DNA of 64,000 bases from Mycolicibacterium rhodesiae JS60 (lineage in GTDB: Bacteria > Actinomycetota > Actinomycetes > Mycobacteriales > Mycobacteriaceae), in the NCBI GenBank assembly GCA_000230935.2, contig AGIQ01000004.1:401255-465254 (forward strand), in the 5' to 3' direction. A model generated the notes under the pieces. The model did not search any database, had not been told where the DNA came from, and was given only the letters and a program-made list of their open reading frames with translations. Below, in pieces: positions 52,842 to 60,090 of the stretch (positions within the stretch are counted from its first letter, which is position 1; each line of letters opens with the position of its first letter). The position numbers were made by a program, and so were the translations under genes.

Positions 52842-53990
52842 GTGACCCGCGTAGGTGTTTCACCGCTGGCGTGGCTCGACGCCGTCGAGCTGCAGCGTCG
52901 GCAGGCCGGCCTGCGCCGTTCGTTGCGCACCCGACCTGCGGTGGCCACCGAACTCGACCTGGCGTCCAACGACTACCTGGGTCTGTCCCAGCATCCGGCC
53001 GTCATCGACGGTGGCGTGGCCGCGTTGCGCACCTGGGGTGCCGGGTCCACCGGCTCGCGGCTGGTCACCGGTAACACCGAGCTGCACGAGGAATTCGAGA
53101 CCGCGCTGGCCGAATTCGTCGGCGCCGAAGCGGGTTTGGTGTTCTCGTCGGGTTACACCGCCAATATCGGCGCCACCGTCGCGTTGTCGGGGCCGGGCTC
53201 GCTCGTCGTGTCCGACGCGCTCTCGCACGCCTCGCTGGTCGACGCCTGCCGGCTGTCTCGGGCCCGGGTCGCCGTGTCCGCGCACTGTGATGTCGACGCC
53301 GTGGAGGCGGCGCTGGCTGATCGCGACGAGGAACGCGCGCTGGTGATCACCGAGTCGGTGTTCAGCACCGACGGCGCGCTGGCGCCGCTGCGCCGGTTGC
53401 ACGAGGTATGCCGCAGGCACCGGGCCGTGCTGCTGGTCGACGAGGCACACGGGCTCGGCGTGCGCGGTGTCGGCGGGCGTGGCCTGATCCACGAGGCCGG
53501 TCTGGCCGGTGCCCCCGACGTGGTCATGACGACCACCATGTCCAAGTCGCTGGGTAGTCAGGGTGGTGTGGTGCTCGGCCCGGCCGCGGTGCGCGATCAC
53601 CTGATCGACGCCGCGCGCACGATGATCTTCGATACCGGACTGGCTCCGGCTCCCGTCGGCGCCGCCCTGGCCGCGCTGACCGTGATGGCCGCCGAACCCG
53701 CACGGGCCGGTGCTGTCATCGGGCGGGCGCGCGAACTCGCCGCGATGTGCGACGTATCCGAAACGCCCGAATCTGCCGTGGTGTCAGTCATTCTCGGCGA
53801 TCCCGAGGTCGCGGTGGCCGCCGCGACCGCCTGTCTGGATGCCGGGGTGCGGGTCGGCTGCTTCCGGCCGCCGACAGTGCCCGCGGGCACGTCCCGGCTG
53901 CGGCTGACCGCGCGGGCATCGCTGACCGATGACGAGATGGACACCGCCCGCCAGGTATTGACGACCGTTCTGGGTACTCACCCGCGATGA
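52842..53990 (+). CDS. bioF: 8-amino-7-oxononanoate synthase
   Basis: 382 aa from the GTG at 52842; AAGGAG at 52831-52836 selects it over the GTG at 52815, which lies inside the BioQ box. PLP alpha-oxoamine synthase motifs: SNDYLGL, GAGSTGSRLVTGN, and the PLP lysine in TTTMSKSLGSQGG. It condenses pimeloyl-ACP/CoA with alanine. The stop overlaps bioD by 4 nt. Confidence 0.95.
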   Translation: MTRVGVSPLAWLDAVELQRRQAGLRRSLRTRPAVATELDLASNDYLGLSQHPAVIDGGVAALRTWGAGSTGSRLVTGNTELHEEFETALAEFVGAEAGLVFSSGYTANIGATVALSGPGSLVVSDALSHASLVDACRLSRARVAVSAHCDVDAVEAALADRDEERALVITESVFSTDGALAPLRRLHEVCRRHRAVLLVDEAHGLGVRGVGGRGLIHEAGLAGAPDVVMTTTMSKSLGSQGGVVLGPAAVRDHLIDAARTMIFDTGLAPAPVGAALAALTVMAAEPARAGAVIGRARELAAMCDVSETPESAVVSVILGDPEVAVAAATACLDAGVRVGCFRPPTVPAGTSRLRLTARASLTDDEMDTARQVLTTVLGTHPR

Positions 53991-54664
53991 GTGTCCTGGT
54001 CATCACCGGAACCGGAACCGGCGTCGGCAAGACCGTTGTGACGGCGGCACTGGCCTGCTACGCCCGGGTGTCCGAGCATGACGTGGCCGTGTGCAAACCC
54101 GTGCAGACCGGCACCGCCGGTGGCGACGACGACCTGGCCGAGGTCGCCCGGCTCTCCGGAGTCACCGAACTCGTCGGTGTCGCGCGCTACCCCGATCCGC
54201 TGGCGCCCGCCGCGGCGGCCGAACAGGCCGGCCGGCCGCTGCCCAGCGCGGACGAACTGTTGGCGTCCATCCGCGGGGTGGACCGTCCCGGCCGGCTCAC
54301 CCTGGTCGAGGGCGCGGGCGGCCTGCTCGTCGAACTGGCCGCCGGCGGGGCGACCCTACGCGATCTCGCAGTCGAGCTGGCCGCGCCGGTACTCGTCGTC
54401 GTCGAACCCGGGCTGGGCACCCTCAACCACACCTCTTTGACGCTGGAAGGGATTGCTGCCAAAGGCCTTTCGTGCGCCGGCTTGGTGATCGGCGCGTGGC
54501 CTGCGCAACCCGGCGCCGCCGAGAAGTCCAACCGCGAGGCGCTGGCCCAACTCGCCCCGGTGCGCGCTGCGCTGCCCGCCGGGGTTTCCGCGGTGTCACC
54601 GAACGACTTCGCGCTGTTCAGCGCGCGCGCATTCGATGCGGACTGGGTCGCCGGCCTGATCTGA
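53987..54664 (+). CDS. bioD: Dethiobiotin synthetase
   Basis: 225 aa. P-loop TGTGTGVGKT (residues 7-16), CKPVQTG near residue 37, and VEGAGGLLVEL. It carboxylates diaminopelargonate to dethiobiotin with ATP. Translationally coupled to bioF (ATGA) and followed 1 nt later by the RNA-ligase-like gene. Confidence 0.95.
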   Translation: MSVLVITGTGTGVGKTVVTAALACYARVSEHDVAVCKPVQTGTAGGDDDLAEVARLSGVTELVGVARYPDPLAPAAAAEQAGRPLPSADELLASIRGVDRPGRLTLVEGAGGLLVELAAGGATLRDLAVELAAPVLVVVEPGLGTLNHTSLTLEGIAAKGLSCAGLVIGAWPAQPGAAEKSNREALAQLAPVRAALPAGVSAVSPNDFALFSARAFDADWVAGLI

Positions 54665-54665
54665 T

Positions 54666-55184
54666 ATGGCGCACTCGATCGAACTGCTCCTCGACCAGCG
54701 CGCCGACACCGCCATCCGCCAGATGTGGCGGGCGCTGGCCGACGCCGGGCTGCCCAGCCAGTTGAGCGTCACCTCGCACACCAACCGACCGCACATCACG
54801 CTCGTGGCCGCCGAGCGGATCGCCCCGGACATCGACGAGGAGCTGAGCTGGCTGGCCGCGGAACTTCCCCGGCCCGCAGTCCTCGGTGCACCGCTGGTCT
54901 TCGGCGGTGACCGATTGACGTTAGCGAGGCTCGTGATTCCGTCGGACTCACTGCTGGCCGCGCACGAGCAGGTCTACGACGATTGCGTGCCATTCGCGTC
55001 GAATGTCTTCCCGCACAGCGCTCCCGGTCGGTGGACCCCGCACGTCACGCTGGGCCGCCGCTTCACGCCGGCTCAGATCGGTGAAGCGTTGACCATCGAC
55101 GGACTTGCGGCCGACATCCGGGCCGGTGTGGTGGGCATGCGCCGCTGGGACGGCGACGCCAAACGTGAATATCTGATCAGTTGA
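54666..55184 (+). CDS. 2'-5' RNA ligase / 2H phosphoesterase family protein
   Basis: 172 aa. Two HxT motifs of the 2H superfamily: HIT at residues 43-45 (RPHITLVAAE) and HVT at 126-128 (TPHVTLGRRF). Expected to act on 2',3'-cyclic phosphate RNA ends or nucleotides; its physiological role is unknown. It starts 1 nt after bioD, matching Rv1571 by position, and may be cotranscribed with bioFD. Overlaps the convergent MmcQ gene by 8 nt. Confidence 0.85.
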   Translation: MAHSIELLLDQRADTAIRQMWRALADAGLPSQLSVTSHTNRPHITLVAAERIAPDIDEELSWLAAELPRPAVLGAPLVFGGDRLTLARLVIPSDSLLAAHEQVYDDCVPFASNVFPHSAPGRWTPHVTLGRRFTPAQIGEALTIDGLAADIRAGVVGMRRWDGDAKREYLIS

Positions 55185-55512
55185 CCTGCGCCGCAATACT
55201 TTTAGGCACGCACATCTTCCAGCCTTCGATCACCAATTCGCGTACTTCGTCGAGGTCGACCGCATCCAGGTGGACGTGGATCCAGTTGTAGCGCATGTCT
55301 GACGGGCGCGGCAGCGCGAACTTCTCGGGCTCGGCGGCCACCGTCGCCGCCCGCTCTTCCTTCCAGAAGCCGACACCCATCAGCGTCTCGTCGCGGGAGA
55401 ACTTCAGGAAGACCAGCCTGCCGACGCGAAACGTGATCCGGTCGCGGACAACCGTCTCGTAGGCCCGCGGCAACGCGAGCGCGATCGGCCGCACCTGCTC
55501 GACGGTGATCAC
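55177..55512 (-). CDS. MmcQ/YjbR-family protein
   Basis: 111 aa from the GTG at 55512, overlapping the bioQ stop (GTGA). Typical family pattern: ITVEQVRPIALALPRAYE, then FRVGRLVFLKFS, and a C-terminal MRYNWIHVHLDAVDLDEVREL. A compact DNA-binding-like fold of unknown cellular role. Cotranscribed with bioQ, but any link with biotin is unproven. Confidence 0.8.
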   Translation of the reverse strand: MITVEQVRPIALALPRAYETVVRDRITFRVGRLVFLKFSRDETLMGVGFWKEERAATVAAEPEKFALPRPSDMRYNWIHVHLDAVDLDEVRELVIEGWKMCVPKSIAAQVN

Positions 55513-56087
55513 ACCGGCGCGGTCCGTCGCGCCGCGATGCCGTCGACCAGCAGCTGTACCCCGAAGCCGAACCGGCGGCTGGGGTCGGCGCCGAGTACGG
55601 ATTGGTCGTCGGGGAGGTCTGCACCGGCGGCGTCCCACTGCAGCCGCGACTGCTCGTCGGCGGTGAAGCCCAGCACGTAGTACAGGACGGTGCGGGCAGC
55701 CACCGCGGCGTGCCCCGAATCCACGCCTGCCTCGGCGGCCGCGTCGGCCAACCAGGCGAGGATCTGCGTCATGGCCTCGGACTGGCCGGCGGCGAAACTG
55801 GCGGACACCAGCTCGGCACCGTCGGTGTGCGACAGCAGAGCGTCGCGCAGCTGGCCGCAGATCGCCGCGATGCGCCCGCCCCACTGCGCGGACACGTCGT
55901 CGACACCGGCCAGGATCCGGTCGGCGACCGCACCGAGCAGCTCCTGCTTGTTGGCGAAGTGCCAGTACAGCGCGCCGGGCGTCACCTTGAGTTCGCGGGC
56001 CAGCCGACGCATCGAGAGGTCGGCGATGCCGTAGTTGTCCAACAGTGTCGTCGCCGCGTCGACCACGTCGCGTTTGTGGAGCTGCAC
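55509..56087 (-). CDS. bioQ: TetR-family biotin regulator BioQ
   Basis: 192 aa from GTG. The N-terminal HTH is MRRLARELKVTPGALYWHFANKQELL, and a TetR C-terminal domain follows. Divergent from bioB with a BioQ palindrome between the starts, the same arrangement as M. smegmatis bioQ-bioB. TAGGCT at 56099-56094 lies 6 nt before its GTG, so the mRNA is probably leaderless, and the adjacent box would allow autorepression. BioQ represses bio genes when biotin is sufficient, acting as a protein without ligase activity. Confidence 0.9.
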   Translation of the reverse strand: MQLHKRDVVDAATTLLDNYGIADLSMRRLARELKVTPGALYWHFANKQELLGAVADRILAGVDDVSAQWGGRIAAICGQLRDALLSHTDGAELVSASFAAGQSEAMTQILAWLADAAAEAGVDSGHAAVAARTVLYYVLGFTADEQSRLQWDAAGADLPDDQSVLGADPSRRFGFGVQLLVDGIAARRTAPV

Positions 56088-56102
56088 ACGCGTAGCCTAG
56101 CC

Positions 56103-56115
56103 TGAACACTGTTCA
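56103..56115. promoter_or_regulatory. BioQ operator between bioQ and bioB
   Basis: TGAACACTGTTCA, a perfect 13-nt palindrome with 6-nt arms, is 15 nt upstream of the bioQ start and 30 nt upstream of bioB. With its flanks (56098-56117) it matches the bioF site at 17 of 20 positions. Both divergent promoters should be covered by bound BioQ. Confidence 0.9.
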
Positions 56116-56145
56116 AGTTGGCAGGCAATTCAGGAGGGTTGGCGG

Positions 56146-57153
56146 GTGACGCAGGCAGCGGTGGACGTATTGGCACTGGCGCGCGAGCAGGTGCTCGAGC
56201 GCGGCGAGGGGCTGACCCGCGATCAGGTGCTGGAGGTCTTGCAGCTGTCGGACGATCACCTCGAAGAACTCCTGGCGCTGGCTCACGAGGTGCGCATGAA
56301 GTGGTGCGGACCCGAGGTCGAGGTCGAGGGCATCATCAGCCTGAAAACCGGTGGCTGCCCGGAGGATTGCCACTTCTGTTCGCAGTCGGGTCTGTTCGCC
56401 TCGCCGGTGCGCAGCGCCTGGCTGGACATCCCGAGCCTGGTCGAGGCGGCCAAGCAGACCGCCAAGTCCGGTGCCACCGAGTTCTGCATTGTCGCCGCGG
56501 TACGCGGGCCCGACGAGCGGCTGCTTGCCCAGGTGGCCGCCGGTATCGAGGCCATCCGCAACGAGGTCGACATCCAGATCGCGTGCTCGCTGGGCATGCT
56601 CACGCAGGAGCAGGTGGACCGCCTCAAGGAGATGGGCGTACACCGCTACAACCACAACCTCGAGACCGCGCAGTCCTACTTTCCCAATGTCGTGACCACG
56701 CACTCGTGGGAAGAGCGCTGGGGCACGCTGGAGATGGTGCGTGAGGCCGGCATGGAGGTCTGCTGCGGCGGCATCCTCGGCATGGGGGAGACGCTGGAGC
56801 AGCGTGCCGAATTCGCCGCGAACCTGGCCGAGCTGGATCCGCACGAGGTGCCGCTGAACTTCCTGAACCCGCGACCGGGCACGCCGTTCGGCGATCTGGA
56901 GGTGCTGCCCGCTGCCGAGGCGCTCAAGGCGGTGGCGGCGTTCCGCCTCGCGCTACCGCGCACGATGCTGCGGTTCGCCGGTGGCCGGGAGATCACCCTC
57001 GGCGACCTGGGCGCCAAGCAGGGCATCCTCGGTGGTATCAATGCCGTGATCGTCGGAAACTATCTGACGACGCTGGGCCGCCCGGCCGAGGCGGATCTCG
57101 AACTGCTCGAAGATCTGCAGATGCCGATCAAGGCTCTCAACGCCAGCCTGTGA
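56146..57153 (+). CDS. bioB: Biotin synthase
   Basis: 335 aa from GTG with CAGGAGGG about 8-16 nt upstream. Radical-SAM cysteines C71, C75 and C78 in CPEDCHFCSQS. The NHNLET and CCGGILGMGE motifs follow, and the 2Fe-2S/substrate region RPGTPFG lies near residue 243. It inserts sulfur into dethiobiotin. Overlaps bsaP, its auxiliary protein, at the stop codon. Confidence 0.96.
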   Translation: MTQAAVDVLALAREQVLERGEGLTRDQVLEVLQLSDDHLEELLALAHEVRMKWCGPEVEVEGIISLKTGGCPEDCHFCSQSGLFASPVRSAWLDIPSLVEAAKQTAKSGATEFCIVAAVRGPDERLLAQVAAGIEAIRNEVDIQIACSLGMLTQEQVDRLKEMGVHRYNHNLETAQSYFPNVVTTHSWEERWGTLEMVREAGMEVCCGGILGMGETLEQRAEFAANLAELDPHEVPLNFLNPRPGTPFGDLEVLPAAEALKAVAAFRLALPRTMLRFAGGREITLGDLGAKQGILGGINAVIVGNYLTTLGRPAEADLELLEDLQMPIKALNASL

Positions 57154-57380
57154 TGGTCGACGAGCTGCCCGTGCCGGTAGGTGCCGGGATCTACAACGTC
57201 TACACCGGCGGACCCGCCGGAAGTGTGGTGCCGACCGCGGCCCAGCTTGGGCTCGAACCGCCGCGGTTCTGCGCGCAGTGCGGTCGCCGGATGGTGGTGC
57301 AGGTTCGGCCGGACGGCTGGTGGGCCAAGTGTGCGCGGCACGGCCGGGTGGACTCCCACGATCTGGAGGCGCAGCGGTGA
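57153..57380 (+). CDS. bsaP: Biotin synthase auxiliary protein (BsaP)
   Basis: 75 aa from the ATG at 57153, overlapping the bioB stop; the preceding GTG is also possible. Cysteines C40 and C43 (FCAQCGRRM) and C60 (WAKCARHG, with H63 nearby) form a probable Fe-S or metal site. Corresponds to Rv1590, reported as a protein that mycobacterial BioB needs to convert dethiobiotin to biotin. Overlaps the next gene by 4 nt. Confidence 0.88.
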   Translation: MVDELPVPVGAGIYNVYTGGPAGSVVPTAAQLGLEPPRFCAQCGRRMVVQVRPDGWWAKCARHGRVDSHDLEAQR

Positions 57381-57958
57381 AGTGGCGGGCGGCCCTGACC
57401 GTCGTCGTCGGACTGACGCTTGCGGGTGCCGTGATCGGCGGGATCTGGGCAGTGCTGGCGCCGTCGGCGCACGGTGTGATCGCGCTGACCCGCTCCGGCC
57501 AGCGGGTGCAGACTTATCTGGGCAGCGAGTCCGACCACCTGTTCGTGGCGGCCGCATTGCTCGTCGGGCTGCTGACGTCGATGGCGATCGTCGCCGCCGT
57601 GCTGGTGTGGCAGTGGCGTGCCCATCGCGGACCGCTGTTGGCGACGGCGCTGTGGGTGGGCCTGGTGGCTGCCGCAGGCGCGGCCGCGGGTGTCGGCGCA
57701 CTGCTGGTGCACTGGCATTACGGCGCGGTGCCGTTCGACACCGCCCCGGTGTCTCCCGATCATCGGGTCTTCTACTACGCGGAGGCGCCGCCGGTGTTCT
57801 TCGCCCGCGGCGCGCTCCAGGTGGCGACGACGCTGCTGTTTCCGGCCGCGCTCGGCGCACTCACCTACGCCTTGATGGCTGTGGCGACGCCGCGGGACGA
57901 TCTCGGCGCCCTGCCGCGGATGGACCGCACACCGCTGGGGGCCGGCGCCCTGAATTAG
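57377..57958 (+). CDS. DUF2567 membrane protein
   Basis: 193 aa from the GTG at 57377, coupled to bsaP (GTGA overlap). Four hydrophobic helices (for example ALTVVVGLTLAGAVIGGIWAV and FVAAALLVGLLTSMAIVAAVLVW) with an extracytoplasmic loop. Corresponds by position to Rv1591. Function unknown; membership of the bioB-bsaP run suggests, without proof, a link to biotin supply. Confidence 0.82.
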   Translation: MKWRAALTVVVGLTLAGAVIGGIWAVLAPSAHGVIALTRSGQRVQTYLGSESDHLFVAAALLVGLLTSMAIVAAVLVWQWRAHRGPLLATALWVGLVAAAGAAAGVGALLVHWHYGAVPFDTAPVSPDHRVFYYAEAPPVFFARGALQVATTLLFPAALGALTYALMAVATPRDDLGALPRMDRTPLGAGALN

Positions 57959-57968
57959 AGCTGGGCCC

Positions 57969-59306
57969 TCAAAGGGGGCGCAGTGGGACGCGGCCGCCGC
58001 AGACCACCCGGGCGACGATCCCGCCCAGGCGCATCATGCCCGCATAGGTCATCGGGTTGAGCAGCGTCGGCCACTTGGTCCGCACGATGTGCTCGTCGAT
58101 CGGGCGGCCGTCGAAGCGGTCGGTCAGCCAGCGCAACGTCATCGGCGCCGACATCGGGTGCAGCAGCATGTGCTCGCTGAACATGTCGCGGTGGTAGGTC
58201 ACCCGCGCGCCGCCGGCGGAGTAGGTGTGCGCCAGGTCGTCGATGTCCTCGACGGCGATCACCGAGTCGTGCACCGCCTGCACGATCAGCACCGGCAGAT
58301 CGGGCACTGCCTTGCCGAGCTTGATGTTGTCGAACACGTACTGGACCTCGGGCATCGCCAGCACGTCTTCCAGCGGCGGGTGCACCAGGTTGTCCATATC
58401 GGTGCGGAACAGCCGGATGATGGCCTCGGCCGTCGTCATCGTCTCCAGCCGCCGCAGCATTGCCTTGCCGTCTTCGGTGGCGTGCTGCTCGATGACCCGG
58501 TTGAGGTCGGGGTAGGTCTTGGTCAGCGCGGATACCACCAGCGCGGGCAGCGCGGCCAGGTAGGAGCCGTTCAGCCGGCGGAACGTGTGGCCGAGATCGC
58601 CGACCGGCGAGCCCAGTACCGCGCCGACAATGTTGAGCTCGGGGGCGTACTCCGCGTGCAGTTCGGCCGCCCATGCGCTGGCCAACCCGCCGCCGGAATA
58701 GCCCCACAAGCCGATCTGGCTGTCGTCGGCGAGGCCGAAGCGCTCGAAACCCAAGGCGGCTCGCAGACCGTCGAGCACGGCGTGGCCGGGCCCGTAGGGG
58801 GCGCCCCACATGCCGTTGGGACCTTCGTGGTCGGGAACCGACACGATCCAGCCCTCGGCCAGCGCGGCCGCGATCAGGAGGTATTCCAGCTGTGCGATCG
58901 AGCCGAGTGATTTGGCATGGCGGCGCAGCGCATAGGACGGGAAGCAGCGTGCGGCCACCGCGTCGATGGCGCACTGATAGGAGACGACGTTGCGGACCTG
59001 GGTTGGGGTGTGGCCGGTCGGGATCAGCACCGTGGTGACGGTGGCCTCCGGTAGCCCGTTGTGGTCGGCGGTGCGGTACAGCAACTGCGTGGCCCGGACC
59101 CGCTGCGGGATCAGCCCGAGAAAGCCCAGCTCGACGTCGCGGGAGCGCAGGACGGTGCCGGGGTCGGCGTGCTCGAAGCCGGCGGGCGGCTCGTAGAACG
59201 GGTCATCGGCGGGCAGCAGGGGATGCGCGCCGCGTTCGAACTCCTCGTGCGGGGCGCGGCCAATCCATTCGGGGCTGGGCGCCCCGGCAACACTCACCGG
59301 ATGCAT
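57969..59306 (-). CDS. Alpha/beta-hydrolase lipase (LIP family, Rv1592c type)
   Basis: 445 aa. Nucleophile elbow GYSGGG with S204; an Asp (HDSVIAVEDI) and a His (REDMF-SEHM region) complete a plausible triad. The secretory-lipase (LIP) family pattern includes YQCAIDA and VPDHEGPNG. No clear N-terminal signal peptide is visible, unlike fungal members. Likely hydrolyses acyl esters. An AT-rich inverted repeat lies 7-34 nt upstream of the start. Confidence 0.85.
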   Translation of the reverse strand: MHPVSVAGAPSPEWIGRAPHEEFERGAHPLLPADDPFYEPPAGFEHADPGTVLRSRDVELGFLGLIPQRVRATQLLYRTADHNGLPEATVTTVLIPTGHTPTQVRNVVSYQCAIDAVAARCFPSYALRRHAKSLGSIAQLEYLLIAAALAEGWIVSVPDHEGPNGMWGAPYGPGHAVLDGLRAALGFERFGLADDSQIGLWGYSGGGLASAWAAELHAEYAPELNIVGAVLGSPVGDLGHTFRRLNGSYLAALPALVVSALTKTYPDLNRVIEQHATEDGKAMLRRLETMTTAEAIIRLFRTDMDNLVHPPLEDVLAMPEVQYVFDNIKLGKAVPDLPVLIVQAVHDSVIAVEDIDDLAHTYSAGGARVTYHRDMFSEHMLLHPMSAPMTLRWLTDRFDGRPIDEHIVRTKWPTLLNPMTYAGMMRLGGIVARVVCGGRVPLRPL

Positions 59307-59312
59307 CCAGAC

Positions 59313-59340
59313 ATTCTTACCTTAAGAAGGGTCTAAGAAT
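59313..59340. promoter_or_regulatory. AT-rich inverted repeat upstream of the lipase gene
   Basis: ATTCTTA (59313-59319) and TAAGAAT (59334-59340) are 7-nt inverted arms around a 14-nt spacer containing CTTAAG. It lies just upstream of the lipase ATG (minus strand) and is unusually AT-rich here. It could be an operator or promoter region; no regulator is suggested. Confidence 0.4.
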
Positions 59341-59349
59341 CCAGCCGAC

Positions 59350-60042
59350 TCACCCGGGCGGGCGCAATGCGGCAAACTCGTCGGTCACCCGGATCTGGGA
59401 GTCGGTGAAGCGGTACAGGGCCGCCGGACGGCCGCCGGTGCGGCCCGGATGGGCGGTCGTCCCGGTCGGTGTGATGACGCCGCGCCGGGCCAGCACCCGC
59501 TGCAGGTTCGTGGCGTCGACCTGGTAGCCGAGCGCGGCGCCGTAGATGTCACGCAGCGTCGAGAGTGCGAATTCTGTTGGTGCCAGAGCGAATCCGATAT
59601 TCGTATAGGACAGTTTGGCGACCAGGCGGGTCCTGGCGTACTCCACCATCGGGGCGTGATCGAAGGCCATCTCGGGCAGTGCGTTCACCGGATGCCAGCG
59701 GGTGTCCGGCGGCAGCACCGGCGTGGCGACCGAGGGCACCAGCCCGAGGAACGTCGAGGCGATCGTGCGAACACCCGGCACCCGGCCCGGATCGGAGAAC
59801 ACGGCCAGCTGTTCCAAGTGGGCGATCTCACGGACGTCGACTTTCTCGGCGAGCTGCCGGCGCACCGAGCTGGTCAGGTCCTCGTCGTTGCGCACCCGGC
59901 CGCCGGGCAGTGCCCATTTGCCGCGCTCGGGTTCCAGGGCGCGTTGCCATAACAGCACGTTAAGGGCGGGTTTCCGGGAGTGGACGTCGCCAACCTGGAA
60001 TACGACGGCGAGCACTTCGTGTTCGGTGCTAGTATGGGACAC
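59350..60042 (-). CDS. nrtR: NrtR-type Nudix transcriptional regulator of NAD synthesis
   Basis: 230 aa from the GTG at 60042; longer frames upstream run antisense into nadA. An N-terminal Nudix domain has a degenerate box (GGRVRNDEDLTSSVRRQLAEKVDV, with RQ and AE replacing REU-EE), suggesting ligand sensing rather than hydrolysis. A C-terminal winged helix (about residues 160-230) follows. NrtR represses NAD biosynthesis genes and senses ADP-ribose or NAD-related signals; it is described in M. smegmatis. Its TATAAT lies inside the operator, 7 nt before the start, so its transcript is probably leaderless and autorepressed. Confidence 0.9.
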   Translation of the reverse strand: MSHTSTEHEVLAVVFQVGDVHSRKPALNVLLWQRALEPERGKWALPGGRVRNDEDLTSSVRRQLAEKVDVREIAHLEQLAVFSDPGRVPGVRTIASTFLGLVPSVATPVLPPDTRWHPVNALPEMAFDHAPMVEYARTRLVAKLSYTNIGFALAPTEFALSTLRDIYGAALGYQVDATNLQRVLARRGVITPTGTTAHPGRTGGRPAALYRFTDSQIRVTDEFAALRPPG

Positions 60043-60065
60043 GTTTTCGATTATAAGTCGAAAAC
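60043..60065. promoter_or_regulatory. NrtR operator controlling nrtR and nadABC
   Basis: Perfect inverted repeat GTTTTCGA-N7-TCGAAAAC, immediately upstream of nrtR and 25 nt before nadA. The minus strand carries a consensus TATAAT (60055-60050) for nrtR, and the plus strand TATAAG (60052-60057) for nadA. Bound repressor would block both promoters. Confidence 0.9.
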
Positions 60066-60090
60066 CTCGAAAGCAAGACAGGAGGCGGAA

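Noticed and set aside
55513..56109. N-terminal part of a long minus-strand frame ending in the MmcQ gene
   Set aside because: This part overlaps bioQ out of frame and is Arg-rich; only the 55177-55512 segment encodes the MmcQ/YjbR protein.
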